Shown: positions 1 through 8,902, counted from the stretch's first letter. The stretch: 64,000 nucleotides of DNA from Pleomorphochaeta sp963678575 (GCA_963678575.2 CAXXHV010000002.1:620001-684000); one strand, 5' to 3'. Notes: a model not told the origin generated them from the sequence alone. Translations and numbers: made by a program.

Positions 1-1
1 C

Positions 2-805
2 AATGAGGTTGAAGGTCAAATAATTCAAAGACTTGAAAGAAAAAATAGCTTCAGACGTTGGAATATGAAAGGTAAATGTAATCAAACAGTTGTAGCTAAC
101 ATGGATTTAATTGTTTGCGTTGCAAGTTGTGGTTCTCCACCATTTAGACCAAGATTTATTGATAGGGTTATTGCAAGCTGTGAAAATGTTGAAATTTTAA
201 TTGTGTTAAATAAATCAGATATTAAATTACAAGGCTGGGAACTTGAAAGATATAATTTATTTAAAGAATTAGGATATGAAACTTTATTAGTAAGTGCAAA
301 AGAAAAAACAAATTTAGATTTACTTATAAAGAAAATCGAAAATAAAGTAGTTGCATTTGTTGGTCAAAGTGGAGTTGGTAAATCAACAATAATAAATGAA
401 ATCCTTGGTACAAGTCAAAGAACTAGCTATGTAAGTGAAAAATATGATAGAGGGCGTCATACCACTAATTATTCGATTTTACTTAGAAAAGATAATTTGA
501 CAATTATTGATACCCCAGGGGTGAGGGAAATTATGGTACCACATAGAAGTCCTGTTGAAATTGCAGATTCTTTTCCTGAATTTGTAACAAATAAGGATAA
601 ATGTGCTTTTAATATGTGTACTCATACAAGTGAACCAGATTGTGAAATTATTAAAATGGTTGAAAAAGGTGATATTAATTCTGATAGATATGAAAGCTAT
701 TTAAGAATGATTGATTCATTATTATTGCAGGGCCCCAAATGGAAGGGCAGTTCAAATTCGACTAGTAAGGCAAGATACAAAATGCCAAATAAAAAATTGA
801 AATGA
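2..805 (+). CDS. rsgA: Ribosome small-subunit-dependent GTPase A (partial, 5' end outside window)
   Basis: Circularly permuted GTPase that checks and releases late 30S ribosome assembly intermediates. The open frame runs back to the first bases, so the first ATG at 65 is internal: the codons before it encode the end of the OB-fold (R-K-N-S-F-R-R). Counting from base 2, the G4 motif NKSD (about residues 70-73) comes before the P-loop GQSGVGKST (about 121-129) and the DTPG motif (about 170), the permuted order that defines the family. A C-terminal zinc site is visible as C201, C206, H208, C214. The stop overlaps the mutS2 start as ATGA, so the two are probably translationally coupled. Only the N-terminus is missing. 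Confidence 0.96.
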   Translation, partial: NEVEGQIIQRLERKNSFRRWNMKGKCNQTVVANMDLIVCVASCGSPPFRPRFIDRVIASCENVEILIVLNKSDIKLQGWELERYNLFKELGYETLLVSAKEKTNLDLLIKKIENKVVAFVGQSGVGKSTIINEILGTSQRTSYVSEKYDRGRHTTNYSILLRKDNLTIIDTPGVREIMVPHRSPVEIADSFPEFVTNKDKCAFNMCTHTSEPDCEIIKMVEKGDINSDRYESYLRMIDSLLLQGPKWKGSSNSTSKARYKMPNKKLK

Positions 806-3156
806 AATTATCCAAAAAAACATTAAATGATTTAGGTTTTTACCAAGTCTTAACAATTATAGAAAAATATTTATTATTTGAAGATTCTAAAACAATTTTA
901 TATAATAGAGATTTTATAAATAACAAAAATGAGCTTGAATTACAACAAAAGAAAATTCAAGAGATTCTTTTTTTATTAAGCAATCCAGATAGTATAAAAG
1001 TAAATAATTTCCCATCACTTACAAATATATTTATAAAGTTAAAAAATATATATCAAAATGTAGATGGACAAGAATTATATGAAGTTGGAATGTTTATTGA
1101 CAGTTCACAGGTTCTATATGACTTCATAACTCAACCTTTATTTAATAATAAAAAGTCTGAGATTATATCATCTTTATTAGGGGATGGTATTTCACAAGAA
1201 TTAATTGATTTTAGAAATGAAGTCTTTTATGCTTTAGATGAAAGTGGAAAAGTAAAAGAAAGTCATCCTTTAATAAAAGCTTTAGTAAAAAGAGTTGAAA
1301 ATGCAAAACGAGAAAGAAATAATTTTACAAAAGATTTTATCAAAGATAATAAATTATTTTTACAAAGTGATTTAGAAACAATTAGGGATGAAAGAATTGT
1401 TATTCCTGTTAGAACAGATGCAAAATCGAAAATCAAAGGTTTCGTTCATGGTTCTAGTTCAACAGGAAGTACTGTATTTGTCGAACCTTATAAATTAGTA
1501 GAATACAATAATTCTGTTGTTTTAGCTGAACAACAAATTCAAATTGAAATAGCTAAAATTTATAATACTTTAAATAAAAAATTGAGAGAAATTTTACAGT
1601 ATTTAAAAGAATTAAAGAAAAAAATAAGCGAAGTTGATATTTTGTATTGTTTTTCTCGTTGGGTTATTAAATATAATTGTTCTAAAGTTGAATTAGATAA
1701 AGATGATATAAAATTATTATTTGCAAAACATCCATTATTAGCAGATAAAGCAGTTCCAATATCTTTAGAGATAGAAAAAGACATAAAATGTGTAGTTATA
1801 TCAGGTCCAAATGCTGGTGGTAAAACCGTTACAATAAAAACTGTTGGTTTATTTTCTGCTTTAAATCAATTTATTGGATATATTCCAGCACAAGAAGGTT
1901 CTTCGCTTCCTCTATTTGATAAAATTTATACAGATATTGGTGATGAACAAAGTATTGAAGAAGAATTATCAACTTTTAGTGGTCATATGAATAGTTTATC
2001 TAAAATTCTTAAAAATTCTAGTGCAAATACACTTGTTATTTTAGATGAGTTAGGCTCAGCAACAGATCCTAATGAAGGTGGTGCGATTGCACAAAGTATT
2101 GTTGATTTTTTAAATGAAAATTGTAAAGTTTCTTTTATCACATCTCATTTAGATTCATTAAAACATAAAGCCTATATTAGCTCAAATATGCTAAATGCTT
2201 CTATGGAATTTGATGAAAACTCTCATATGCCGACTTTTAGAGTTGTTTGTGGGTTACCAGGTGATTCTCATGCAATAGATACAGCAATAAGGATGAAATT
2301 ACCACAAAAAGTTATTACTAATGCAAAAAAATATTTAGGTGATGATCAATTACAAATAGGCCAAATTGTAAAAAGACTTGAGAGAGAAAGGCAAGATATT
2401 GAAAAAAAGGCTTTAGAACTAAAGAAAAAAGAATCCGAATTAGATTATTTAAAGAAAGAAGTAGAATTATATAGGAAAAAAATTAAAGAAAAAGAATTTA
2501 ATTTAAAAGCTGAGCAAGCTACAGAATTATCCAGATATATTTCAAAAAGTAGAAAAGATTTGGAAAATTTAGTAAATAAAATTGTTACAGGTGATCTAAC
2601 AAAAGATAAGACCAAGGCTGTAAAAGATTTTATTGTAAATTTAGATAAGAAAGAAGAAGAGATAAAAAAACAAATTGAAGAAGAAGAACTCCTTTATAAA
2701 GAAAAAAAAGAGCCTTTTGATATCAAAGAAGGAATGAATATTCTTTGTGGAGATAGTAAAAGAGAAGGGGTTGTCTTAAAAGCTGATGGAAAGAAAAAAT
2801 GGGTAGTTCAGGTTGGTTCTCTAAAAATTTCCTTTAAAGAAAAAGATTTGTATAAAGCAAAAGATTCATTAGTTACTAAAAAAGTAAGTGTTTCATATAA
2901 TAATGAAACACCAAGGCCAAAAGCTACAATTGATGTTAGAGGCTTAACCTTAGAAAGAGCAATTGAAGAAGTACAGAAACAACTTGAAGCTTGTTTAATC
3001 CATAATTTTAATTCTTTTTCTATTATTCATGGATTTGGTGATGGTATTTTACAAAAAGGTCTTCATCATTTTTTAAAAGCACAATCTCAAGTCAAAGATT
3101 ATAATTTTGCACTTCCACCTGACGGCGGAATGGGTAAAACATATGTTATGTTGTAA
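802..3156 (+). CDS. mutS2: MutS2 family DNA/ribosome-associated ATPase with Smr domain
   Basis: 784 aa, the usual MutS2 length. MutS2 proteins lack the mismatch-recognition domain of MutS; they have been linked to suppression of recombination and, in some bacteria, to rescue of collided ribosomes. Visible parts: MutS-type core, Walker A GPNAGGKT near residue 335, Walker B region DELGSATDPNEGG near 414, a long charged coiled coil at about 520-640, and a C-terminal Smr nuclease-like domain (about 705-784) with I-D-V-R-G and I-I-H-G-F-G-D-G. The start ATG overlaps the rsgA stop by four bases. Pairing with the ribosome factor RsgA fits a ribosome-related role, but that is inference. Confidence 0.96.
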   Translation: MKLSKKTLNDLGFYQVLTIIEKYLLFEDSKTILYNRDFINNKNELELQQKKIQEILFLLSNPDSIKVNNFPSLTNIFIKLKNIYQNVDGQELYEVGMFIDSSQVLYDFITQPLFNNKKSEIISSLLGDGISQELIDFRNEVFYALDESGKVKESHPLIKALVKRVENAKRERNNFTKDFIKDNKLFLQSDLETIRDERIVIPVRTDAKSKIKGFVHGSSSTGSTVFVEPYKLVEYNNSVVLAEQQIQIEIAKIYNTLNKKLREILQYLKELKKKISEVDILYCFSRWVIKYNCSKVELDKDDIKLLFAKHPLLADKAVPISLEIEKDIKCVVISGPNAGGKTVTIKTVGLFSALNQFIGYIPAQEGSSLPLFDKIYTDIGDEQSIEEELSTFSGHMNSLSKILKNSSANTLVILDELGSATDPNEGGAIAQSIVDFLNENCKVSFITSHLDSLKHKAYISSNMLNASMEFDENSHMPTFRVVCGLPGDSHAIDTAIRMKLPQKVITNAKKYLGDDQLQIGQIVKRLERERQDIEKKALELKKKESELDYLKKEVELYRKKIKEKEFNLKAEQATELSRYISKSRKDLENLVNKIVTGDLTKDKTKAVKDFIVNLDKKEEEIKKQIEEEELLYKEKKEPFDIKEGMNILCGDSKREGVVLKADGKKKWVVQVGSLKISFKEKDLYKAKDSLVTKKVSVSYNNETPRPKATIDVRGLTLERAIEEVQKQLEACLIHNFNSFSIIHGFGDGILQKGLHHFLKAQSQVKDYNFALPPDGGMGKTYVML

Positions 3157-3204
3157 TTGAAAAATTAAAATTTATAAAAATTATGAATAATATTTATAAT
3201 TAGA

Positions 3205-3234
3205 TTGCATATCTATAACTAACAATGTTATAAT
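3205..3234 (+). promoter_or_regulatory. Sigma-70 type promoter of uridine phosphorylase gene
   Basis: -35 TTGCAT at 3205-3210 and perfect -10 TATAAT at 3229-3234 with an 18-base spacer, about 38 bases before the udp start codon. It lies in the gap after mutS2, so udp is likely its own transcription unit. Confidence 0.7.
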
Positions 3235-3271
3235 TTATGCTCTGTTAAAAAAAATACTCAAGGGGGATAAT

Positions 3272-4054
3272 ATGTCAGATTATATGCATGGAACTGGTGT
3301 CCAATACCATCTCCATATAAAAAAGGGTGACGTAGGAAGATATGTAATATTACCTGGGGATCCAAAAAGATGTGAAAAAATAGCAAAATATTTTGATGAA
3401 CCACAACTAATTGCAGATAGTAGAGAATATATTACATATACAGGATATTTAGATGGAGAGAAAGTTTCAGTAACAAGTACTGGGATTGGTGGGCCATCTG
3501 CTTCCATTGCAATGGAAGAGTTGTACAAATGTGGTGCTGATACATTTATAAGAGTTGGCACATGTGGTGGAATTTCTTTGCCTGTTATGGGTGGTGATGT
3601 GGTTGTTGCAACAGGTGCTGTAAGATTTGAAGGCACTAGTAAAGAATATGCACCTATTGAATTTCCTGCAGTTGCAAATTTTGAAGTTGTACAAGCTTTA
3701 AGAGAAGCTGCAAAAACTTTGAACTTTAGATCTCATACTGGTATAGTCCAATGCAAAGATTCCTTTTATGGCCAACATTCACCTGATTTAATGCCTGTAA
3801 GTTATGAATTAAATAACAAATGGGAAGCTTGGAAAAGATTAGGGGTTCTAGCCAGTGAAATGGAAAGTGCTGCTCTATTTACTGTTGCAGCATATTTAGG
3901 TGTTAGGTGTGGTAGTGAATTTTTTGTAGTAGGGAATCAAGAGAGAGAAAAACTTGGAATGGAAAATCCTATTCTTCATGATACTGAAAGTGCAATAAGA
4001 GTTGCAATTGAAGGTGTTAGGAATTTAATAAAGATGGATAAAGAATCAAAATAA
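3272..4054 (+). CDS. udp: Uridine phosphorylase
   Basis: 260 aa nucleoside phosphorylase of the hexameric NP-I family; cytosolic, splits uridine with phosphate to uracil and ribose-1-phosphate. Visible family motifs are the phosphate-binding LPGDPKR (about residues 27-33), RVGTCGGI (about 97-104) and SEMESAAL (about 197-204), whose E-M-E contacts the ribose. The segment C-K-D-S-F-Y-G-Q matches the uridine phosphorylase branch rather than the purine one. The start is supported by AAGGGGGAT six bases upstream. It has its own promoter and terminator, so it is probably monocistronic. Strict preference for uridine over other nucleosides is inferred. Confidence 0.92.
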   Translation: MSDYMHGTGVQYHLHIKKGDVGRYVILPGDPKRCEKIAKYFDEPQLIADSREYITYTGYLDGEKVSVTSTGIGGPSASIAMEELYKCGADTFIRVGTCGGISLPVMGGDVVVATGAVRFEGTSKEYAPIEFPAVANFEVVQALREAAKTLNFRSHTGIVQCKDSFYGQHSPDLMPVSYELNNKWEAWKRLGVLASEMESAALFTVAAYLGVRCGSEFFVVGNQEREKLGMENPILHDTESAIRVAIEGVRNLIKMDKESK

Positions 4055-4078
4055 AAATAAATTTAACATAAATAATAT

Positions 4079-4105
4079 CAAAATCCTCCTAATAGGAGGA
4101 TTTTG
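4079..4105. terminator. Bidirectional terminator between udp and peroxiredoxin
   Basis: Perfect 12-bp stem CAAAATCCTCCT / AGGAGGATTTTG with a three-base AAT loop, with A-rich and T-rich flanks. It sits between convergent genes and can serve both. Confidence 0.88.
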
Positions 4106-4126
4106 TATATTAACGTAAATTATAAA

Positions 4127-4801
4127 CTATTTCTTTTTATCTTTTTTAAAGCATAAAAACCAATCTAAACAATACATATCTTCATCTTTACTTTCGGCTC
4201 TTTCCTTTGCTGTTCCACAACTACCTGCAGGAGGAACAATATAATCATCACCTTCTCTCCAATCAGCTGGGGTTGCACAATTTTCTTTATCAGCTTTTTG
4301 AAGAGCTTGAATGATTCTCTTCAGTTCATCAAAATTTCTTCCTGTTGAAAGTGGATAATAAAGAATTGTTCTAATAAGACCTTCTGGATCGATTATAAAT
4401 ACAGCTCTAACAGCTTGTGTGTTTGATTGATTTGGTTGGATCATACCATATTTTTTTGCTACATCCATTCTTATATCTTCAATAAGAGGGAATTTAACTT
4501 CCAGATTCTTCATATCCTTCCACTCTAATTCATGAATCTTTCTTAACCAAGCAATATGCGAATAAAGTGAATCAACAGATAATCCAATTAATTGAGTATT
4601 TAATTTTTTAAAATCATCTTCAAGTTTTGCAAAAGTCATAAATTCAGTTGTGCAAACAGGAGTAAAATCTGCAGGATGTGAAAAAAGTATTACCCATTTA
4701 CCTTTGTAGTCTTCAGGGAAATTAATTTGACCTTGAGTAGTAGTTGCTACAAAACTTGGAGCCTTGTCGCCTAATAAAGGCATTTTATAAAATTCTTCCA
4801 T
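4127..4801 (-). CDS. Peroxiredoxin, 1-Cys/Prx6 type
   Basis: Thiol peroxidase that reduces hydrogen peroxide and organic peroxides in the cytosol. With the start at 4801 it is 224 aa. The peroxidatic cysteine is C50 in T-P-V-C-T-T-E-F. The C-terminal half carries the long Prx6 extension and several extra cysteines (G-S-C-G-T and Y-C-L-D-W-F-L-C), as in thermophile and archaeal Prx6 proteins where C-terminal cysteines act in resolution. An in-frame ATG exists at 4807, but AGGAG lies six bases before the ATG at 4801, so the shorter form is preferred. A Fur/PerR-like box overlaps its -35, which suggests peroxide or iron control. Confidence 0.93.
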   Translation of the reverse strand: MEEFYKMPLLGDKAPSFVATTTQGQINFPEDYKGKWVILFSHPADFTPVCTTEFMTFAKLEDDFKKLNTQLIGLSVDSLYSHIAWLRKIHELEWKDMKNLEVKFPLIEDIRMDVAKKYGMIQPNQSNTQAVRAVFIIDPEGLIRTILYYPLSTGRNFDELKRIIQALQKADKENCATPADWREGDDYIVPPAGSCGTAKERAESKDEDMYCLDWFLCFKKDKKK

Positions 4802-4851
4802 AAACATCTCCTAAAATATTTTATTTTCTCATGTGTATAATTTAACACTAA

Positions 4852-4866
4852 TGAGAATGATTGTCA
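4852..4866. promoter_or_regulatory. Fur/PerR-type operator over the peroxiredoxin promoter
   Basis: TGAGAATGATTGTCA is a 7-1-7 inverted repeat differing from the Fur-family consensus TGATAATNATTATCA at only two positions. On the minus strand a perfect -35 TTGACA (plus-strand 4862-4867) overlaps its edge. AT-rich -10 candidates follow at 16-18 bases, and the gene starts about 50 bases downstream. The overlap is what a repressor site should look like. Confidence 0.75.
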
Positions 4867-4903
4867 ATAGATATTTATTATTATTTAGGTTTATGACATA
4901 AAA

Positions 4904-4937
4904 AAACATTCGTTACAAATTTATGTAACAAATGTTT
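4904..4937 (-). terminator. Terminator after the GIY-YIG-like gene
   Basis: Stem AAACATT-C-GTTAC / GTAAC-A-AATGTTT with one mismatch and an eight-base loop. On the minus strand it is followed by a run of seven T. It lies 24 bases beyond the stop of the gene at 4961-5275. Confidence 0.78.
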
Positions 4938-4960
4938 AAAAACTAATAGTGATTTGAATT

Positions 4961-5275
4961 CTAATATAGTTCTATATTTTTGGTTAATAATTCTAATCTA
5001 GCTTCTTCTAATAAATTGTCTAAAGATTTTTCATCTTTTTCATATAGCATAGGTTCTATTGAAAATAATTCTAAACCAATTTCACTATAGTCCTTTTGCA
5101 ATTCTTTTTGTGAATAAAGTCCTAGATCTAATTGAAATCTTATTTTCTTACTATCTTCAATAATATTCTCGCTTTTTACTAAATGAGATTTATCATTTCT
5201 TAAATTATATATTCGAATAATACCTCTAGTTGGTCCATTATTTAAATAATATTTTAAATTTGGATTAATTAGCAT
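4961..5275 (-). CDS. Small GIY-YIG-like domain protein, catalytic motif degenerate
   Basis: 104 aa. The stretch G-I-I-R-I-Y-N-L-R-N-D near residue 18, followed later by F-Q-L-D-L-G-L-Y-S-Q-K-E-L-Q-K-D-Y, resembles small bacterial GIY-YIG family proteins whose middle reads roughly G-I-F-Q-I-K-N, then K-I-F-I-G-S, then R-H-K-F-Q-L-N-L-G, then N-K-E-L-Q-K-D-W. The second motif (Y/F-I-G) is not preserved here: H-L-V-K-S stands in its place, so nuclease activity is doubtful. It has its own terminator and no operon partner. Assignment is by remembered family pattern and the function is unknown. Confidence 0.62.
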   Translation of the reverse strand: MLINPNLKYYLNNGPTRGIIRIYNLRNDKSHLVKSENIIEDSKKIRFQLDLGLYSQKELQKDYSEIGLELFSIEPMLYEKDEKSLDNLLEEARLELLTKNIELY

Positions 5276-5404
5276 AATACCTCTTAAATAAATATGATTT
5301 TATTTAATGAGAATATAATATACTAATATAATTAACAACCCTAAACAGTAGTTGAATCTTTGGATAACTATCTTTGAAAATATAATTAAAAATTATTCAA
5401 TTAA

Positions 5405-5896
5405 TTAGAATTCATTCCAAGTTAAAAAAGTCATCCAACCTTCTACAACTTCATCATCAATATATTTTTCAATCATAATGTCATAGCTATAATAGATTCC
5501 AAATGTGAATTTGATAGTTGGAGATCCTTCTTTCTCACATATCATTGTTAAAGTTGCTTCAATTTCTCCTTCAGGAGTTTCTGAATCAGATTCATCAACA
5601 TAAGTGGTGGTGATGCTGTAGCCAGCATCATTTAATGTCGAAGTGTCAAACTCTAAAGCCCTCTGGTAATATTCTATATCAGTGTGATTTAAATTTGATC
5701 CTTGAATTACATCTATTCCTGAATCAGAAACACTTGCTCTTCCAAGTGTTGAATCATAATTGATGTAAAGATTTTGAGTGAGATAATTTGGTAAATCAGC
5801 AAAATTGTTTTTACTTGATGGAAGTAATCCAAATAAATCACAAGAAAATAGTGAAATTAAAATAACCGTGAAAAAAAATGGAATTTCATTAGACAT
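5405..5896 (-). CDS. Putative small lipoprotein, unknown function
   Basis: 163 aa. A hydrophobic N-terminus ends in I-S-L-F-S-C, a good lipobox with the acylated cysteine near residue 19. The mature part is acidic and rich in S, T and Y with no family I recognise. The annotated N-terminus (M-S-N-E-I-P) lacks the usual positive residues. An overlapping ATG eight bases further in would encode M-K-F-H and join the same hydrophobic segment if the run of eight T had nine, so the start or a homopolymer shift is open. No clear ribosome binding site is seen. It is probably anchored to a membrane facing the periplasm or surface. Confidence 0.6.
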   Translation of the reverse strand: MSNEIPFFFTVILISLFSCDLFGLLPSSKNNFADLPNYLTQNLYINYDSTLGRASVSDSGIDVIQGSNLNHTDIEYYQRALEFDTSTLNDAGYSITTTYVDESDSETPEGEIEATLTMICEKEGSPTIKFTFGIYYSYDIMIEKYIDDEVVEGWMTFLTWNEF

Positions 5897-5980
5897 AAAA
5901 TTAAGTTTTTAGTATAGTAATTAATGTTGTATTTTGTTTTATGAAAATAACGCTAAAATGATAAAGGTAGGTATTATACT

Positions 5981-6577
5981 ATGGCACAACAAATTCAGGA
6001 TTTGGTTGAATCAATACAAAAAGAAGGTATTGAAAAAGCCAATAAAAAAGCTGAGCAAATAATTACAGAAGCTAAAGCTAAAGCTGATGAGATTATTAAG
6101 AGTGCTAAGAAAGAGGCTGATAAAGTTCTTTCTGATGCTGATAAAGAAATTGCTTTACGCGATCAAAGCGCAAAAGCTTCTTTGACACAAGCTGCTCGTG
6201 ATGTTCAACTTTCACTAAAGAAAGCTTTAACTGAAGAAATTAATGCTTTATTAGAAGATAAAGTTTCTCAAACTTTCAAGACTAAAGAATTTATTAAATT
6301 GATTAAAGAAGTAATTTCTTCAGATTTTGACGATGTTAATAACTTAGAGCTACAAGTAAGTGAAAAAGATTATGAAGAATTAGCTACTGCATTAACAAAA
6401 GAGTTAGGAGATAAAATAAAGCAAGGCCTTGAAATTAAACCTGTTAAATCTGTAAATGTAGGTTTTAAATTAGCAGAAAAAGATGGTTCTGGTTATTTTG
6501 ATTTTAGCGCAGAAGCAACAGCTAAATTAATGACACCTTTCCTTTCTCCGGCAATTGCTAAGATTGTATTTAAATAA
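5981..6577 (+). CDS. atpE: V-type ATP synthase subunit E
   Basis: 198 aa, peripheral-stalk subunit joining the A3B3 head to the membrane part. The first 110 residues form a long alanine-, lysine- and glutamate-rich helix, and the C-terminal part is globular, as in archaeal and bacterial E subunits. It is the first gene of the V-ATPase operon, and the next gene follows after ten bases. The sequence itself diverges fast in this family, so the call rests on helix pattern, size and the operon order shared with Treponema and Borrelia. Confidence 0.9.
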   Translation: MAQQIQDLVESIQKEGIEKANKKAEQIITEAKAKADEIIKSAKKEADKVLSDADKEIALRDQSAKASLTQAARDVQLSLKKALTEEINALLEDKVSQTFKTKEFIKLIKEVISSDFDDVNNLELQVSEKDYEELATALTKELGDKIKQGLEIKPVKSVNVGFKLAEKDGSGYFDFSAEATAKLMTPFLSPAIAKIVFK

Positions 6578-6587
6578 GGAGTAAATC

Positions 6588-7121
6588 GTGGCTTCTTATT
6601 ATTATTTAGTTGCAACATTACCAATGTTACGATATGAAGATTCAGCACCCTTTAGTTGTGAAGAGTTTCTTGTATTGTGCAAAAATAATGTTAGTAAAAA
6701 AGACTATAAAATCATCACAGAGGCCCTTTCAGATAACAATGCATCACATCCATTTGTAAAGAAATGGTATCAATTTAATAATAGTGTAAAAAAAGAATTG
6801 TCTGAACAAAGAAGTAAAAAATTAAATATCAAAAGTGATAAATATAAAAACACTAATGATAAAGAATATAGAATCGTTGAAGGTGTTAGAGCTGCTTTAG
6901 CTGCTAAAAATGCTTATGAAGGCGAACTTCTTTTGATGAATTTGTACTGGAAGTACCTAGATGAAGAGAGTACTAACCATGTTTTTGATTTAGTAGGTTT
7001 ATTAGCTTTTTCAATAAAGTTAAAACTTCTAGAGAGAAAATCACGTTTTGATAAAGTTGAAGGTAATAAAGAATTTAAATCTTTATTATATAATTTACAA
7101 TCAACAATGAAAAGCAATTAA
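6588..7121 (+). CDS. DUF2764 protein of the spirochaetal V-ATPase operon
   Basis: 177 aa, GTG start preceded by AAGGAG with suitable spacing. The M-A-S-Y-Y-Y-L-V-A-T-L-P-M-L N-terminus is typical of the DUF2764 proteins always found between the E and A subunit genes in spirochaetes. Its place in the operon is where other organisms have subunit C (the central-stalk adaptor to the proteolipid ring), so it may be a divergent C subunit; this is inference from position and helical content, not from sequence identity. The stop overlaps the first ATG of the atpA frame by one base. Confidence 0.82.
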   Translation: MASYYYLVATLPMLRYEDSAPFSCEEFLVLCKNNVSKKDYKIITEALSDNNASHPFVKKWYQFNNSVKKELSEQRSKKLNIKSDKYKNTNDKEYRIVEGVRAALAAKNAYEGELLLMNLYWKYLDEESTNHVFDLVGLLAFSIKLKLLERKSRFDKVEGNKEFKSLLYNLQSTMKSN

Positions 7122-7132
7122 TGGAGAACATG

Positions 7133-8890
7133 ATGAATAATATTAAAGGACGCGTCACCGGCGTCAACGGAAATATGGTCAATGTCGAATTTGAAGGATC
7201 TATTTCTAAAAATGAGGTGGGTTACATTCATGTTGGTAAAACTCGTTTAAAAAGTGAAGTAATTCGAATTAATTCGAATATAGCAAGCTTACAAGTTTTT
7301 GAATCAACAACAGATGTAGCTGTTGGTGATAGTGTTGAATTTACAAGTGATATGTTAAGTGTAGAATTAGGCCCAGGTTTATTAAAACAAATCTATGATG
7401 GCTTACAAAATCCTTTACCTGAATTAGCATCACAATGTGGATTCTTTTTACAAAGAGGGGTTTATTTAGACCCAATTCCAAATTTAGATTGGGAATTTAC
7501 ACCTTCTGTAAAAGTTGGGGATAAAGTATTAGCTGGTGATACCATTGGAACAGTTCCTGAAGGATTATTTACTCACCAAATAATGGTTCCTTTTAATATG
7601 GTAAGAGGGCAGTGGAAAGTCCAAAAAATTGTAAAAAAGGGTATCTATAATGTTAGAGACATTGTTGCTACATTAGAAAATCAAGATGGAATAACAAAAG
7701 AATTATCTATGGTATTCTCTTGGCCTGTTAAAGTTCCAATTAAATGTTATGATGAAAGACTAAGCCCTGATGAACCATTAGTAATGAAAGTAAGAATTAT
7801 TGATACTTTTTTACCTGTAGCTAAAGGTGGGACTTTCTGTGTACCAGGTCCTTTTGGTGCTGGTAAAACAGTATTACAACATATGGAAAGCAGAAATGCC
7901 GATGTTGATGTTGTAATTATTGCAGCTTGTGGAGAAAGAGCTGGGGAAGTTGTAGAAGTATTAAAAGAATTCCCTGAATTAGTTGACCCTAAAACAAATA
8001 AAAGTTTGATGGAAAGAACAATTATCATATGTAATACTTCTTCAATGCCAGTTGCAGCCCGTGAAGCATCCGTTTATACAGCTGTTACAATGGCTGAGTA
8101 TTATAGACAAATGGGATTAAATGTTTTATTACTTGCTGATAGTACTTCAAGATGGGCTCAAGCAATGAGAGAAATGAGTGGTAGACTTGAAGAAATTCCT
8201 GGTGAAGAAGCATTCCCAGCATACTTAGAAACTCGTATAGCAGAATTCTATGAAAGAGCTGGAAAAGTTAGATTAAAAGATGGTAGAACAGCTTCTGTAA
8301 CTATTGGTGGAACAGTTTCTCCTGCTGGTGGTAACTTTGAAGAACCTGTAACTCAAGCAACACTTAAAGTTGTTGGAGCTTTCCATGGTCTATCAAGAGA
8401 GCGATCTGATGCAAGAAAATATCCTGCAATTAACTCCTTAGAATCTTGGTCAAAATATACAGGTGTTATTGAAAATAATAAAGTTGAATATGCTAGAGCT
8501 ATCTTATTCAGAGGTAGTGAAGTAAATCAAATGATGAAAGTTGTTGGTGAAGAAGGAACTAGTGTTAATGACTATATCACTTACCAAAAAAGTGAATTAC
8601 TTGATGCCGTATATTTACAACAAAACTCTTTCGATCCAGTTGATGCTTCAGTTATTGTAGAAAGACAACAATATGCTTTCAATTTATTGTTTAAAGTATT
8701 AGGTGCAACTTTTGATTTAAAAGATAAAAAAACTGTTCGTTCTTTCTTTAATAAAATGAGACAAAAGTTCTTAGACTGGAATAATGTAGAGTTTAATAGT
8801 CAAAGATTTAAACAAATTGAGGGTGAAATTAAAGCTCAATTTGATACTAGTTTTGTAAGCTTTGATGAAAAAGCTGAAAAATTAATGTAA
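7133..8890 (+). CDS. atpA: V-type ATP synthase catalytic subunit A
   Basis: 585 aa, the nucleotide-hydrolysing or -synthesising subunit of the cytosolic head. The P-loop GPFGAGKT is near residue 239, followed by A-A-C-G-E-R-A-G-E and the L-L-A-D-S-T-S-R-W-A-Q motif; the A-subunit-specific non-homologous insertion before the P-loop (about residues 110-190) is present. The frame has an ATG at 7121 and others at 7130 and 7133; GGAG at 7123-7126 lies six bases before 7133, so that start is chosen. It is followed directly by atpB. Confidence 0.97.
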   Translation: MNNIKGRVTGVNGNMVNVEFEGSISKNEVGYIHVGKTRLKSEVIRINSNIASLQVFESTTDVAVGDSVEFTSDMLSVELGPGLLKQIYDGLQNPLPELASQCGFFLQRGVYLDPIPNLDWEFTPSVKVGDKVLAGDTIGTVPEGLFTHQIMVPFNMVRGQWKVQKIVKKGIYNVRDIVATLENQDGITKELSMVFSWPVKVPIKCYDERLSPDEPLVMKVRIIDTFLPVAKGGTFCVPGPFGAGKTVLQHMESRNADVDVVIIAACGERAGEVVEVLKEFPELVDPKTNKSLMERTIIICNTSSMPVAAREASVYTAVTMAEYYRQMGLNVLLLADSTSRWAQAMREMSGRLEEIPGEEAFPAYLETRIAEFYERAGKVRLKDGRTASVTIGGTVSPAGGNFEEPVTQATLKVVGAFHGLSRERSDARKYPAINSLESWSKYTGVIENNKVEYARAILFRGSEVNQMMKVVGEEGTSVNDYITYQKSELLDAVYLQQNSFDPVDASVIVERQQYAFNLLFKVLGATFDLKDKKTVRSFFNKMRQKFLDWNNVEFNSQRFKQIEGEIKAQFDTSFVSFDEKAEKLM

Positions 8891-8902
8891 GTGGAGTGTA
8901 AA

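Noticed and set aside
3280..3694. Two minus-strand open frames inside udp
   Set aside because: They are antisense to a clearly conserved enzyme and lack ribosome sites.
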